Positions 62,812 to 64,000 of a DNA stretch of 64,000 bases are shown here, in pieces. The position numbers and the translations under genes were made by a program. The stretch is from Coprinus comatus (taxonomy: Eukaryota > Basidiomycota > Agaricomycetes > Agaricales > Agaricaceae). Position 1 is the first letter of the stretch; each line of letters starts with the position of its first letter. The stretch covers positions 124,001 to 188,000 of the forward strand of contig JAWPGT010000032.1 in NCBI GenBank assembly GCA_034638255.1, read 5' to 3'. The notes under the pieces were generated by a model. It made no database searches. It saw nothing but the letters and a program-made list of their open reading frames with translations, and was not told the DNA's origin.

Positions 62812-63665
62812 TCGGGTTTCAAGAACACTCCGAGTAATATGACTCGTGGACAAAGCAAGTATTGGGAATAGGGCGAAAGTTATAATCAGAAGTAATGATG
62901 TCAGACTCTGATATAAGGAGCTCTTATCGATCTTTGAAGTCTAACGCCGCATCGACAACGTGTTCGACACGCCCTTGCAACACCCCCTGGTTTACAAGAT
63001 TGTGATGTACGGCAGTATCGTAATCAGTTCGAGTGAGATTCCGGGATAGGGTTAAAAAGAGTCTTGTAGCAATAAAAATATTTCATTGCGTAGCGATATG
63101 TATACGGGACCCGTCTTATGTTCACATAGCGAAAAGGGCATATTACGTGAAGAATATGAGAAAAGAAGGGGGAACAGAATTCAATATTACGGTGTTAATG
63201 CAAAGCATCAGCGATGAAAGTTTTTGGTATTGCCTTTCGCAAGCCACGAGTGAGGCCTTGAGGAGCTGTTAAAACTGGTACAATCTCTTTGGGTGCTGGT
63301 TGGACATTTCGGGTTAATTGGTCTGTCACCTGTACCTGGCTTTGTTCGGGTCGGCGGTGGGTGATGAACAGTCCACATGTTTAAGACACAGCTTCCGAAC
63401 ACCGAATGCCATACATATCCGTTTCGCTATCGGAGTATGGCCTAATTTTCGTTTCCTTTGTCCGTTTTTTCCACCAGGCATTAGCAGGGATATTCAAGGG
63501 TCCTCTGCTCACTACCAGCCCACGCTAAATGTATGAGTAGGGATATTTATTAATGCGAGTTTCATTTTACAAAAATGCATAGAAGAGTCGTATACGGAAT
63601 TGTTACAATCGTCTCCAGGACGTTAGGCATTCTCCACCGGACAGTAACGACTGGATTGGATTGGA
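62812..63665. other. Intergenic between array genes C and E
   Basis: No supported gene; open frames here have no motif or splice partner. It presumably holds the promoter of gene C and the 3' flank of gene E. Confidence 0.4.
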
Positions 63666-64000
63666 TCAGACTGTAATCGCTCGCATTTTGAGTGGCGAGA
63701 CACCAGGTCCATCCTTCCTACGAAGGTCAACAAACTGGTCCTGTGTACGCATCATCTATAAGCAGAACAAAAAGAATGAGTAGTGTCCTCTGCACAAACG
63801 ATTTGTTTAAACTTACATTTGACATGTAATTTCCGTAACTACTCGTCAACGTCAACCATTTACGACGTATATGATCCAACCGTATATCGTCACCGAGAAG
63901 AAGAACATTAAGAGAGTTTTGCAAAGAACCGAGGTGTTTCTCTATCTCCATCCACCAGTCTATAAGAACGCTGATGATTCGTTCTTGTTGATCAAGACTA
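63666..64000 (-). CDS. Array gene E, 3' end only (5' truncated by the window edge)
   Basis: Last two exons of another member of the array. The visible internal exon contains I-D-W-W-M-E-I-E-K-H-L and L-L-G-D-D-I-R-L, closely like V-D-W-W-M-G-I-E and L-G-D-K-I-R-L of gene C. An intron (GTAAGT..TATAG) leads to the terminal exon M-M-R-T-Q-D-Q-F-V-D-L, which shares the I/T-Q-D start with A and B. The gene ends at 63666; its start lies beyond 64000. Confidence 0.6.

Overview
The window looks like nuclear DNA of a basidiomycete fungus, probably an agaricomycete. Nearly every gene is cut by many short (about 45-75 nt) GT-AG introns. The gene families are typical of mushrooms: a SAT-KS-AT-PT-ACP-ACP-TE polyketide synthase, DUF2235 proteins, a fungal-type GST, and a C2H2 plus Zn2Cys6 regulator. 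No RNA gene, intact transposon or CRISPR array was seen. I worked out all gene models by hand from splice signals and reading-frame continuity; none was tested against RNA or databases.

Left part (0.6-13.3 kb): a cytochrome P450 with a suspicious 2-nt frame break in its membrane anchor; an FAD-dependent amine-oxidase-like oxidoreductase built with 7-nt and 5-nt micro-exons; a small heat-shock protein (Hsp20); a 2-kb AT-rich gap; a decayed, C-terminally truncated protease-like pseudogene; and a helical protein of unknown function whose paralogue lies 43 kb away.

Middle part (15.1-40.5 kb): two tandem duplications back to back, namely two NADPH-dependent alkenal/alcohol-type MDR reductases and two DUF2235 (Tle1-like alpha/beta hydrolase) proteins. 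A 2148-residue non-reducing polyketide synthase of the orsellinic-acid-synthase type follows on the minus strand. It is divergent across a 5.4-kb gene-free stretch from a transcription factor combining C2H2 fingers with a Zn2Cys6 cluster. Synthase, regulator, P450 and reductases could form a loose metabolite locus, but only proximity suggests this.

Right part (41.7-54 kb): mostly housekeeping-like genes, namely a GFA/CENP-V-fold zinc protein, a membrane-anchored WD40 protein, a kinesin-7 (CENP-E/Kip2-like) motor, a low-complexity PPxY protein and a GST.

Far right (54.3-64 kb): a lineage-specific array. At least four genes (A, B, C, E) share one exon plan and a Trp-Trp helical motif. They are interleaved with the paralogue of the 12-kb helical gene and with a Golgi-type GDA1/CD39 nucleoside diphosphatase. 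Gene B carries a 67-bp insertion flanked by 17-bp direct repeats that looks like a recently gained intron. This array and the intron-gain event are the most unusual parts of the window.
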